Assembly (NCBI RefSeq): GCF_021227995.1
Contig: NZ_CP089301.1
Span: forward strand, 1,860,001-1,924,000
Length of the DNA: 64,000 nucleotides
Source: Novosphingobium kaempferiae
Lineage (GTDB): Bacteria > Pseudomonadota > Alphaproteobacteria > Sphingomonadales > Sphingomonadaceae
Reading direction: 5' to 3'
The notes under the pieces are model-generated. The model was not told where the DNA came from and searched no databases. It worked only from the letters and a program-made list of their open reading frames with translations. The translations under genes and the position numbers were made by a program. This document shows positions 46,118-54,073 of this stretch, in pieces; position 1 is the first letter of the stretch; each line of letters starts with the position of its first letter.

Positions 46118-46129
46118 GGTAGCGCTACC
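46118..46129. promoter_or_regulatory. LacI-type operator, perfect palindrome
   Basis: GGTAGCGCTACC is a perfect 12-base palindrome with the CG-centred core typical of LacI-family repressor sites. It ends 31 bases before the receptor ATG at 46161 and thus overlaps the likely promoter or leader, a repressor position. No LacI-family gene is in this window. Confidence 0.6.
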
Positions 46130-46160
46130 TATATCACAGGTAAAAATTGGGAGTAGGGAC

Positions 46161-48974
46161 ATGATTTGGTTGCGAGCAGCGACGGCCGCGCGTGGGTCGG
46201 CATCGCTTATAGCCATCGCGATGGCAGCTTTACCGGCAGTAGCGAGCGCCCAGGAAGCCGATCCGTCTGCGGACGCGGCGACCGGCGAAGTAACGGATGA
46301 CGGCGGAACTCCCGAGATTATCGTCACCGGCTTCCGCAAATCGCTCGACGCGGCGCTCAACGTGAAACGCGATGCGATCGCCGCCGTCGACGCGATCGTC
46401 GCGGAAGACATCGCCAAGTTCCCCGACCAGAACCTCGCCGAATCGCTTCAGCGTATTCCTGGTGTCGCTATCAGTCGCGAGGGCGGCGAGGGTAACCAGA
46501 TCACCGTTCGCGGCCTGGGTGGTGAATACACCAAGGTGACACTGAACGGCCTTGAGACCGTCGCTGCGGCGACCGTGAACCGCGGTCGCGGCTTCGACTT
46601 CAACATCTTCGCATCGGACCTGTTCCGTTCGCTCGTGGTCCACAAGACGGCCGAGGCGAACCTCGATGAAGGCTCGCTCGGTGCGGTGGTCGATCTCAAC
46701 ACCGGCAACCCCCTGTCGTACAAGGACGGCCTGACGCTGGTCGGTTCGGCCAAGGTCCAGTACAACGACCTCAACGACAATGTCGGTCCTCGCGTGGCGG
46801 CATTGCTGGCGTGGAAGGATCCGGGCGGCGTGTGGGCAGCCTCCGTCTCGGCGGCCTATGCCAAGTACAAGACGCTGGAGGCCGGCAACAACACCGTGCG
46901 CTGGCAGCAGGCGCGCTTCAATTCGGTGAACGGAACGCCGTGCTTCACGCAGAACCGCAGCGGCGGCACCTATGTGCCGAGCGCAGCCTGCAACGACGTG
47001 GCCCTGGCGTTCCACCCGCGCATTCCGCGCTATGGCCAGATCGAGTTCGAGCGCGAGCGCCTCGGCCTGACGGGCTCGTTCGAGATCAAGCCGTTCGACG
47101 GCACGGACATCAATATCAACGCGCTTTATGCGAAGTACACCGAAGACCGTCGCGAGAAGTACGCGGAAGTCCTGTTCCGTGGCAACGAGCGCGGCATCGA
47201 TGTGCTGAACCCGGTCATCGACTCGACGACCAATAACCTTGTATCCGGCACGTTCAACAACGCCTGGGTCCGTATCGAGGACTATTATCGCCAGTCGAAG
47301 AACAGTTTCTACCAGTTCAGCGGCAGCATCGATCAGGAGTTCTCGGACACGTTCAAGGCGACGCTGATCGGCGGTATCTCGCGGTCAGAGGCGGACGTGC
47401 CGTTCGAGACGACGATCATCTTCGACGACCGCGACATGAACGGCTATTCCTACGACTACAGCCAGGACAGCCGGGCACCCAAGCTGACCTTCGCGGATTC
47501 GATAACCGACCCCTCCTCGTTCCAGTTCGCCGAGTTCCGCGACCGTCCGTCGAACGTCGTCAACGACTACAAGACGGTGAAGCTGAACACGCAGTGGGAT
47601 GCGGCCGAAGGTTTCACGATCCTTGCGGGCGGCATCTTCCGCGAATTCAACTTCGATAGCCGTGCCGGTTCGCGCGATTCCACGTATTGCGCCGCCTTCG
47701 CCTGTGCGCCGGGCACTTACGGCATGACCGTGACCCCGGACATGACCGAGACGTACACACTGCCCAACGTGGGCAACGTGCCTGCCGGGACGACGACGAG
47801 CTTCGTGGTGCCGAACCTGGGTTACGTCGCCGACATGATCGACCTTTATGGTCGGCCGCTCAACCGCAGCGCCGGCGATACGCGCAGCGTGCGCGAGCGC
47901 ACGACTGGCGGCTATCTGCAGTTCAACATCAAGGGCGATCTCCTCGGCCTCGAGTACGCGGCGAATGCAGGCATTCGCTATGTGCATACCTCGCAGCGCT
48001 CGATCGGCATCAACAACGCGCAGACTATCGGCGTCAGCCGCAGCTACGACGACTGGCTGCCATCGGTGAACCTTGCGGTCTATCCGACCAGCAAGCTCAT
48101 CGTGCGCGGCGCCATCGCGAAGGTCATGCGCCGTCCGGGCCTGGGCACGCTGTCGCCGGGCGGCTCGGTGGACGGGTTCAACTATCGCGTCAGCTTCGGC
48201 AATCCGCAGCTCGACCCCACCCGCGCGACGACCTACGACCTTTCGGTCGAATGGTACTTCGCCCGTGAATCGCTGATTTCGGTGGCCCTGTTCAAGAAGG
48301 ACATCGAGAGCTTCCCGATCGGGCAGACGATCATCGGCACTTATGCCTCCACCGGCCTGCCGCTATCGCTGATCATTCCCAGCTCGCCCGCAGCCGCTGA
48401 TCCCGAAGGCCAGCCCTGGCAGATCGCCACGACCATCAACGGTCCCGGCGCGTCGATCAAGGGCGTGGAAGTCGGCCTGCAGCTGCCCTTCACCTTCCTG
48501 CCTGCGCCGCTCGACGGCTTCGGCTTCACGGGCAACGTGACTTACGTCGATTCCAAGACGCGCTACAGTCTGTTCGGCGCTGCTACAAATCCGACCCCTA
48601 TGCAGCCATTGACCTTCCCAGTCTTGACCGAGGTACAGGTGACGGAGCGGCTGCTCGGCCTGTCGAAGTGGTCGGCCAACGCCACGCTCTACTACGAGAA
48701 GGACAAGCTGGCGGTACGCTCGTCGCTCGCCTACCGCTCGGGCTATCTCGACACGACCGGCGGCAATGGCAACGTGTTCGACGGCTTCCATGGCACCGTG
48801 TTCCTTGATGCCTCGGTCAGCTACCAGTTCACCGACTGGCTGCAGGTCCGCGTCGACGGCAACAACCTGCTCGATACCTATCAGAACAGCTTCACCGACC
48901 AGGATGCCGATCGCAACTATTCCTACCAGCACACCGGCCGCGTGATCCAGCTGGGCGCGCGCGTTACCTTCTGA
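46161..48974 (+). CDS. TonB-dependent receptor for glycans (TIGR01782-like)
   Basis: A 937-residue outer-membrane receptor. The signal peptide ends near AVASAQ, followed by EIIVTGFRKSLDAALNVKRDA, AEDIAKFPDQNLAESLQRIPGVAISREGGEGNQITVRGLGG and a barrel ending QLGARVTF. The FPDQNLAESLQRIPG plug is the hallmark of the Caulobacter/sphingomonad carbohydrate receptors. The ATG at 46161 follows GGGAG and AGGGA. Next is a GH43 lipoprotein gene, and a LacI-type operator lies upstream, so a plant-type oligosaccharide such as an arabino- or xylo-oligosaccharide is the likely ligand. Confidence 0.86.
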   Translation: MIWLRAATAARGSASLIAIAMAALPAVASAQEADPSADAATGEVTDDGGTPEIIVTGFRKSLDAALNVKRDAIAAVDAIVAEDIAKFPDQNLAESLQRIPGVAISREGGEGNQITVRGLGGEYTKVTLNGLETVAAATVNRGRGFDFNIFASDLFRSLVVHKTAEANLDEGSLGAVVDLNTGNPLSYKDGLTLVGSAKVQYNDLNDNVGPRVAALLAWKDPGGVWAASVSAAYAKYKTLEAGNNTVRWQQARFNSVNGTPCFTQNRSGGTYVPSAACNDVALAFHPRIPRYGQIEFERERLGLTGSFEIKPFDGTDININALYAKYTEDRREKYAEVLFRGNERGIDVLNPVIDSTTNNLVSGTFNNAWVRIEDYYRQSKNSFYQFSGSIDQEFSDTFKATLIGGISRSEADVPFETTIIFDDRDMNGYSYDYSQDSRAPKLTFADSITDPSSFQFAEFRDRPSNVVNDYKTVKLNTQWDAAEGFTILAGGIFREFNFDSRAGSRDSTYCAAFACAPGTYGMTVTPDMTETYTLPNVGNVPAGTTTSFVVPNLGYVADMIDLYGRPLNRSAGDTRSVRERTTGGYLQFNIKGDLLGLEYAANAGIRYVHTSQRSIGINNAQTIGVSRSYDDWLPSVNLAVYPTSKLIVRGAIAKVMRRPGLGTLSPGGSVDGFNYRVSFGNPQLDPTRATTYDLSVEWYFARESLISVALFKKDIESFPIGQTIIGTYASTGLPLSLIIPSSPAAADPEGQPWQIATTINGPGASIKGVEVGLQLPFTFLPAPLDGFGFTGNVTYVDSKTRYSLFGAATNPTPMQPLTFPVLTEVQVTERLLGLSKWSANATLYYEKDKLAVRSSLAYRSGYLDTTGGNGNVFDGFHGTVFLDASVSYQFTDWLQVRVDGNNLLDTYQNSFTDQDADRNYSYQHTGRVIQLGARVTF

Positions 48975-49059
48975 TCGAACCCTCGTCCCCTCCAAGACGA
49001 GCTGCCGGTCGCGGCGCACCCCTCCGTGCCGCGACCGGCCTTTTGCCGAGGATCGAAGC

Positions 49060-50160
49060 ATGAAGACATTCTTTACGGCGTCGCTGGCGGCAGTGTCGCT
49101 GGCCGGCTGCGCGCATGCGCCATCGACCGGAGCCGCCACCGATGCTGCGGGCGTCCCATCCAATGCGGACGCACCGCTGGTGACCGAGATATTCACCGCA
49201 GACCCGTCTGCCCATGTGTTCGACGGGCGTTTCTATGTCTATCCCAGCCACGACATCGAAGGGCCACCACTGCCCGATGTCGCGCCGTTCCTGAACAGTC
49301 AAGGCAATGCCTTCAGGATGCGCGACTATCGCGTGCTCAGCATGGACCATGTCGGCGGCCCGGTGACGCTGCATCCGGTGGCGCTGGACATAGATGACGT
49401 CCCCTGGGCCGCCCGGCAGATGTGGGCGCCGGATGCCGCGTTCAAGAACGGCACGTACTACCTCTATTTTCCCGCCAAGGACCGGCAGGGCGCATTCCGG
49501 ATCGGTGTCGCAACGTCTAGCACCCCCGCAGGTCCGTTCACTGCCCGGCCCGAGCCGATCAAGGGCAGCTTCTCCATCGACCCGAGCGTCTTCACCGACG
49601 ACGACGGTCGCAGCTACATGTATTTCGGTGGCTTGTCCGGTGGACAGCTTCAGAAGACGGTGAACGGGGTATTCAACTCCGATGGACCTCGCGAAGCGGA
49701 TCGTGCCCCGCACGAACCGGCGTATGCCCCGATGGTCGCGCCGATGACCGGCGACATGCTCGAGTATGCCGCGCCCCCCCGAGCAGTCGAGATCCTCGAT
49801 TCAAACGGCGCGCCGATCCGTGCCGACGATGCGGAACGCCGGTTCTTCGAAGCCGCCTGGATGCACAAGTATCGCGGCAAGTACTATCTGAGCTATTCGA
49901 CGGGCGGCACTCACTACATCGTCTATGCCACCGGAGATTCTCCGGTTGGCCCCTTCACGTTCCAGGGCCGCATCCTGGAGCCCGTGACCGGATGGACCAC
50001 GCATCATTCGATCGTGCAGAAGGATGGGAAGTGGTGGCTGTTCTACGCTGACAGCCAGTTGTCCGGGAAAACCTGGCTTCGCAACGTCAGGGTGGCCCCT
50101 CTGGAATACGATGCCGCGGGGCGTATCGTCACCATCGACCGTTCCGGCCGATCGAAGTGA
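49060..50160 (+). CDS. GH43-like lipoprotein glycosidase
   Basis: A 366-residue lipoprotein with lipobox LAGC (C17). The five-bladed propeller of GH43 is suggested by repeated WAPDAAFKNGTYYLYF and YRGKYYLSYS blades. Likely catalytic residues are D48 (ADPSAHVF, general base), D174 (FSIDPSVF) and E264 (RFFEAAW, general acid). Family members are beta-xylosidases or alpha-L-arabinofuranosidases; the specificity cannot be read. It starts 86 bases beyond the receptor gene and probably trims oligosaccharides at the outer membrane or in the periplasm after or during uptake. Confidence 0.84.
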   Translation: MKTFFTASLAAVSLAGCAHAPSTGAATDAAGVPSNADAPLVTEIFTADPSAHVFDGRFYVYPSHDIEGPPLPDVAPFLNSQGNAFRMRDYRVLSMDHVGGPVTLHPVALDIDDVPWAARQMWAPDAAFKNGTYYLYFPAKDRQGAFRIGVATSSTPAGPFTARPEPIKGSFSIDPSVFTDDDGRSYMYFGGLSGGQLQKTVNGVFNSDGPREADRAPHEPAYAPMVAPMTGDMLEYAAPPRAVEILDSNGAPIRADDAERRFFEAAWMHKYRGKYYLSYSTGGTHYIVYATGDSPVGPFTFQGRILEPVTGWTTHHSIVQKDGKWWLFYADSQLSGKTWLRNVRVAPLEYDAAGRIVTIDRSGRSK

Positions 50161-51305
50161 TGGGTCGAGATGGTCAGTCGATGCAGCCAATGATTAACTT
50201 GAATGCATGCCGCGGGGTGAGCCCTAGACGTTGGCCGAACTTTGCACGTCTTTAATTTCGCGGCCGATCGACGTGAACTGCCACAGATCTATCGCCGGTA
50301 CGAATGTAACGGGCGACGAGTGGCAACGTCGAAGGCGGATCGGCGGGAACGACCCATCGTTGCCATCAGACGCCGAAGTGCAGACGGTCCGGCTCCGGAC
50401 AATCACGGCCGCCCAAGAAGGTAAACCCATTCAAGCTGCATCACGGCAGCACAAATATGCACCGATCACCACAAAATTTCAAATCGCCCTAAAATAACTA
50501 TCCGCAACCCCAAATATTTGAGCCCTTTCCGGAACGAAAGACTTTTTCACAACATTTGTTATTTATTATCATGAAGATAAACTATTTATCTTCATCTGCC
50601 GCCCCAGCCAGCACTGCATCGATCATCGGCAGAAAATCATTTTAGCGGCAAAGGAAGCCGTCGCAGGCAACCCAATGAGAGCAACGCTACCGAGAACTGT
50701 GCTTTAATACGATCCACCTCGCTGCTTCCTTCAACCCTGTATTAAATCTACAGCGTTTGAGGTAGCTGACACCGGCATTGGCGAGGGGCATTCGCGTTAG
50801 CTTCGGGGTCAGAATGCCATTTAAAGGCTCCTCCTCCCGTTTTCCTGATGGAGAGCTTGGGGTTTCGATCAGATCACAATGTGAGCCTTCGGGCTTTGTT
50901 GGTCGGAGTTACCGATGCGGTGGCATGGTAGTCATCGGCGAGCCGGAAAACGAGACGCTGCGCATGAGTTCACCGATCTATCGCCTCGTCGCCACTCCGA
51001 CCTGAACAGGCTCCCCGGTCAATCCAGAGCAAGAGAATCGCGGGCAAGGACAGCGCCTAATCTGCGCCGCAACGACATGGCGTGGAAGAATGGCTGGATT
51101 GTGCAACCGCCGGGCCCGAAGAACTCGATTAGTTTGGTTTGGATTTAGCGTGGTCAAGCAGGCATCAGTTGCAGGCCGACGGCGGGCGGCGACGTGGGGC
51201 TGTGACCTAGCCTGCACCTCCAAGCGGCAACCCATCGACATCCGATGCATTTGCTGACCATGGTTTGATCGAAGACATTGATCCGGGACGTTGGAGGAAT
51301 TTCCC
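50161..51305. other. Gene-poor region of about 1.1 kb
   Basis: No credible gene is present. The stretch 50480-50640 is unusually AT-rich for this genome and includes a perfect 25-base dyad. Short open frames (50231-50497, 50778-51005) lack family character. It may hold regulatory sequences, a small RNA or decayed mobile DNA. The end includes the start region of the DUF2231 gene. Confidence 0.4.
50571..50595. repeat. Perfect 25-base inverted repeat in AT-rich DNA
   Basis: ATGAAGATAAA and TTTATCTTCAT are exact complements with only CTA between them. It lies about 400 bases beyond the GH43 gene in an AT-rich stretch. It could be a DNA-binding dyad, an RNA hairpin or a recombination remnant. A terminator is less likely because the stem is AT-rich and no T-run follows. 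Confidence 0.55.
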
Positions 51306-51725
51306 TTGCCGAGAGTCTTTTCGCGCAGCGCCCCGGCGGCGTTGCACCCTTTGCATGGCATCCTGCTGGCCTTTCCCGTGGCGCTGTTTCCCGGCGCGCT
51401 GCTGGCGGACGTGACATATCTCAACAGTTCGGAAATGCAGTGGTCGAACTTCGCCTCCTGGCTGATCGCAGGCGGGCTGGTGTTTGCCGGACTGGCGCTC
51501 GCCTGGGCTCTGATCCGCGCATTTCTGGGCCGGCCGGGCAGCCGCTGGCTCGCCGTGATCCTTGCGGGCCTGTTCCTGTTCGGCCTTATCAACGCCTTCC
51601 AGCACAGCCATGACGGTTGGAGTTCGGTCGGCACCACCGGCCTTGCCCTGTCTGTGATCTCCACCATGCTTGCGCTGGCTGCGGGCTGGATCGGCTACAC
51701 TATGCCGAAGGAGGTACGCGCATGA
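51306..51725 (+). CDS. DUF2231-like membrane protein
   Basis: A 139-residue protein with four hydrophobic segments and the N-terminal LHPLHGILLAFPVALFPGALLADVTY motif typical of DUF2231, which often accompanies cytochrome or dehydrogenase genes. The TTG at 51306 is chosen because GGAGG at 51293-51297 lies 8 bases upstream and the motif follows soon after; a TTG at 51291 would overlap that site. The stop overlaps the next ATG as ATGA, so it is cotranslated with the PQQ-type dehydrogenase. Confidence 0.7.
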   Translation: MPRVFSRSAPAALHPLHGILLAFPVALFPGALLADVTYLNSSEMQWSNFASWLIAGGLVFAGLALAWALIRAFLGRPGSRWLAVILAGLFLFGLINAFQHSHDGWSSVGTTGLALSVISTMLALAAGWIGYTMPKEVRA

Positions 51726-53026
51726 CCGTGCTGCGACATGCCATGCTGGCGCTGGCCGTACCGCTCGCTCTCGCCGCCTGTAACAAGGCGCCAGAGTTCG
51801 ACCAGACTGGTGCCCGGCCGCAACTGCCGGGGCAGAAGGAAACGCTGCTGCCACCGATGAAGATCGCCCGGCCCGCAGGCTGGAACGGCGCCATGCCCAA
51901 CGTCCCACAGGGGTTCACCATCACCCCGATCGCGACCGGCCTCAAAGTCCCGCGCCAGACGCTCGTCCTGCCCAATGGCGACGTGCTTGTTTCCGAGGGT
52001 CTCGGCGGCGGCGCACCAAAACTGCGCCCCAAGGACGTGATCGCCGGCTACATCAAGAGCCTCGGCAAGAGCGGCACCAAAGGCGGAAACCGCGTGACGC
52101 TGCTGCGCGACCGCGACGGTGACGGCAGATACGAATTGCAGACCGTGCTGATCGGCGGCCTCAATGCGCCTTACGGCCTCGCGCTGATCGATGGTGATCT
52201 CTACGTCGCCGATCAGGACGCCCTGCTGCGCTTCCCCTATCGCGATGACATGACGCGCATCGACGGGCCCGGCGACGTGGTGACCAGGCTTCCCGCCAAT
52301 CCCAATCACCACTGGACCAAATCGCTGACCGCCAGTGCCGATGGCACCCGCCTCTATGTCGGCATCGGCTCCAACAGCAATGTCGGCGAACGCGGCATGG
52401 CGCTGGAGGAAGAACGCGCTGTCGTGTGGGAAATCGACCGCGAAAGCGGCACGCACCGCACTTATGCCTCGGGCATCCGCAACCCGACCGCACTCGCCAT
52501 CAATCCGGCGACACAGGCGCTCTGGGCCGTCGTCAACGAACGCGACGAACTGGGTGCCGATCTCGTGCCCGACTACATGACGTCGGTGAAGCCGGGCGCG
52601 TTTTATGGCTGGCCATACAGCTACTACGGCAATCACGTAGACCCGCGCGTCCATCCGCAGAAACCCGAGATGGTGCGCAAGGCCATCGCCCCCGATTATG
52701 CCCTCGGCTCACATGTCGCCGCGCTCGGCCTGACGTTCCTGACCGGCGGCGGCTTCGGCGGCAATTACGCCGACGGCGCCTTCGTGGGCGAGCACGGGAG
52801 CTGGAACCGTCGCCAGTTGGCCGGATACAAGGTCGTTTGGATACCCTTCACCAACGGCCGCCCCTCCGGCAAGCCGCGCGATTTCGTGACCGGCTTCATC
52901 GGGCCCGATGGCAAGGCGCGGGGCCGTCCGGTCGGCGTGACTTACGATCCGGTCCGCCGTGCGCTGATCGTCGCCGACGATCTGTCCAACACGGTATGGC
53001 GCATCACGCCCTCCGCAGCGCGCTGA
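51722..53026 (+). CDS. PQQ-type sugar dehydrogenase lipoprotein (sorbosone dehydrogenase-like)
   Basis: A 434-residue lipoprotein with lipobox LAAC (C20). The beta-propeller has GFTITPIATGLKVPRQTLVLPNGDVLVSEG, LRDRDGDGRYE, GLNAPYGLALIDGDLYVAD, YASGIRNPTALAINP, and near the end VTYDPVRRALIVADDLSNTVWRI. This is the soluble PQQ glucose/sorbosone dehydrogenase fold. It probably oxidises an aldose or aldehyde in the periplasm and passes electrons to the cytochromes encoded downstream. No PQQ synthesis genes are in the window. Confidence 0.82.
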   Translation: MTVLRHAMLALAVPLALAACNKAPEFDQTGARPQLPGQKETLLPPMKIARPAGWNGAMPNVPQGFTITPIATGLKVPRQTLVLPNGDVLVSEGLGGGAPKLRPKDVIAGYIKSLGKSGTKGGNRVTLLRDRDGDGRYELQTVLIGGLNAPYGLALIDGDLYVADQDALLRFPYRDDMTRIDGPGDVVTRLPANPNHHWTKSLTASADGTRLYVGIGSNSNVGERGMALEEERAVVWEIDRESGTHRTYASGIRNPTALAINPATQALWAVVNERDELGADLVPDYMTSVKPGAFYGWPYSYYGNHVDPRVHPQKPEMVRKAIAPDYALGSHVAALGLTFLTGGGFGGNYADGAFVGEHGSWNRRQLAGYKVVWIPFTNGRPSGKPRDFVTGFIGPDGKARGRPVGVTYDPVRRALIVADDLSNTVWRITPSAAR

Positions 53027-53110
53027 ATAGCAGAAACCCTTTGTAACGCGTCCTAATCGAACCCCCGGCCGCCCCGTGCGTTGCCTTGCGCAACACAGGG
53101 GAAGAATGGC

Positions 53111-54073
53111 TTGCGTAAATCGACCGTCGTCTGCGCGCTGCTGCTAGCGGGCTGCAACAGCCACCAGTCCGCGCTGGCGCCGTTCGGGCTGGAGGCGCGC
53201 TCGACGCTGACGATGACGAACGTGCTGGTGATCGGCGCGGTCATTATCGCGCTCGGCGTCGCGGCGGTGTTCGTGCTGGCGGTGCGCGCACCTGAGGGGC
53301 GGATGGACCATGCGGGCGGGATGCGCATGGTGCTCTGGCTAGGCGCGATCGTGCCGACGGTGGTGCTGACGGCGCTGCTGGTCTGGGCCCTGCCCGCGAT
53401 GCGCCCGCTGCCCGACGCGGCGCGGAACCTGCGCGTGCATGTCGAGGGCGAGCAGTTCTGGTGGCGCGTGCGCTACAAGCCTCAGGGCCAGCCTCCCCTG
53501 ATCTCCGCCAACGAAGTGCGCATCCCGGTCGGCCGCACCGTCGTGTTCGAGCTGACCGCGACGGACGTGATCCACAGCTTCTGGATACCCGGCCTCGCGG
53601 GGAAGATGGACATGATCCCGGGACGCACCAACCGCCTTGTCGTGAAGGCCGACAAGGCGGGCACCTATCGCGGCGTCTGCGCGGAGTTCTGCGGCCTCAG
53701 CCATGCGCTGATGGCGTTCGACGTCATCGCCATGGAGCCCGCCGCCTTCGACGCATGGCTGGCCGCCAGCCGCGAACCATCCATCCGCACGCAGGGTCGC
53801 GGCGCGGCGCTGTTCGCGACCAGCGGCTGCAATGCGTGCCATTCGCTGAACGGCGGCCAGAGCGGGGGGTCGGGCATCGGCCCCGACCTCACCCGCTTTG
53901 GCGAGCGGCGCACGCTGGGCGCAGGCATCCTTTCCCCCACCGTGGAGAACACCGCCGCCTTCATCCGCGATCCGCACAAGTCCAAGCCCGGAGCCCGCAT
54001 GCCCGCCTACGCCGCGATGCCCGAGGCGGACGCGCTCGCCATCGCCCGCTGGCTGAAGGAGGCGGGACGATGA
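53111..54073 (+). CDS. ctaC: Cytochrome c oxidase subunit II with cytochrome c domain (caa3 type)
   Basis: A 320-residue lipoprotein-like subunit (LAGC, C15) with two membrane helices. The CuA site is complete: H155 in VIHSFW, then C190, C194, H198 and M201 in CAEFCGLSHALM. A class I cytochrome c domain follows with CNACH (C240-H244) and the late methionine in ARMPAYAAM. The TTG at 53111 is preferred because GGGGAAG lies about 6 bases upstream and the lipoprotein signal starts there. A TTG at 53081 would add 10 residues. It overlaps the subunit I gene as ATGA. Confidence 0.85.
   Translation: MRKSTVVCALLLAGCNSHQSALAPFGLEARSTLTMTNVLVIGAVIIALGVAAVFVLAVRAPEGRMDHAGGMRMVLWLGAIVPTVVLTALLVWALPAMRPLPDAARNLRVHVEGEQFWWRVRYKPQGQPPLISANEVRIPVGRTVVFELTATDVIHSFWIPGLAGKMDMIPGRTNRLVVKADKAGTYRGVCAEFCGLSHALMAFDVIAMEPAAFDAWLAASREPSIRTQGRGAALFATSGCNACHSLNGGQSGGSGIGPDLTRFGERRTLGAGILSPTVENTAAFIRDPHKSKPGARMPAYAAMPEADALAIARWLKEAGR

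Noticed and set aside
50231..51005. Short open frames in the 1.1 kb gap after the GH43 gene
   Set aside because: No ribosome-binding site, family motif or sensible composition was seen.
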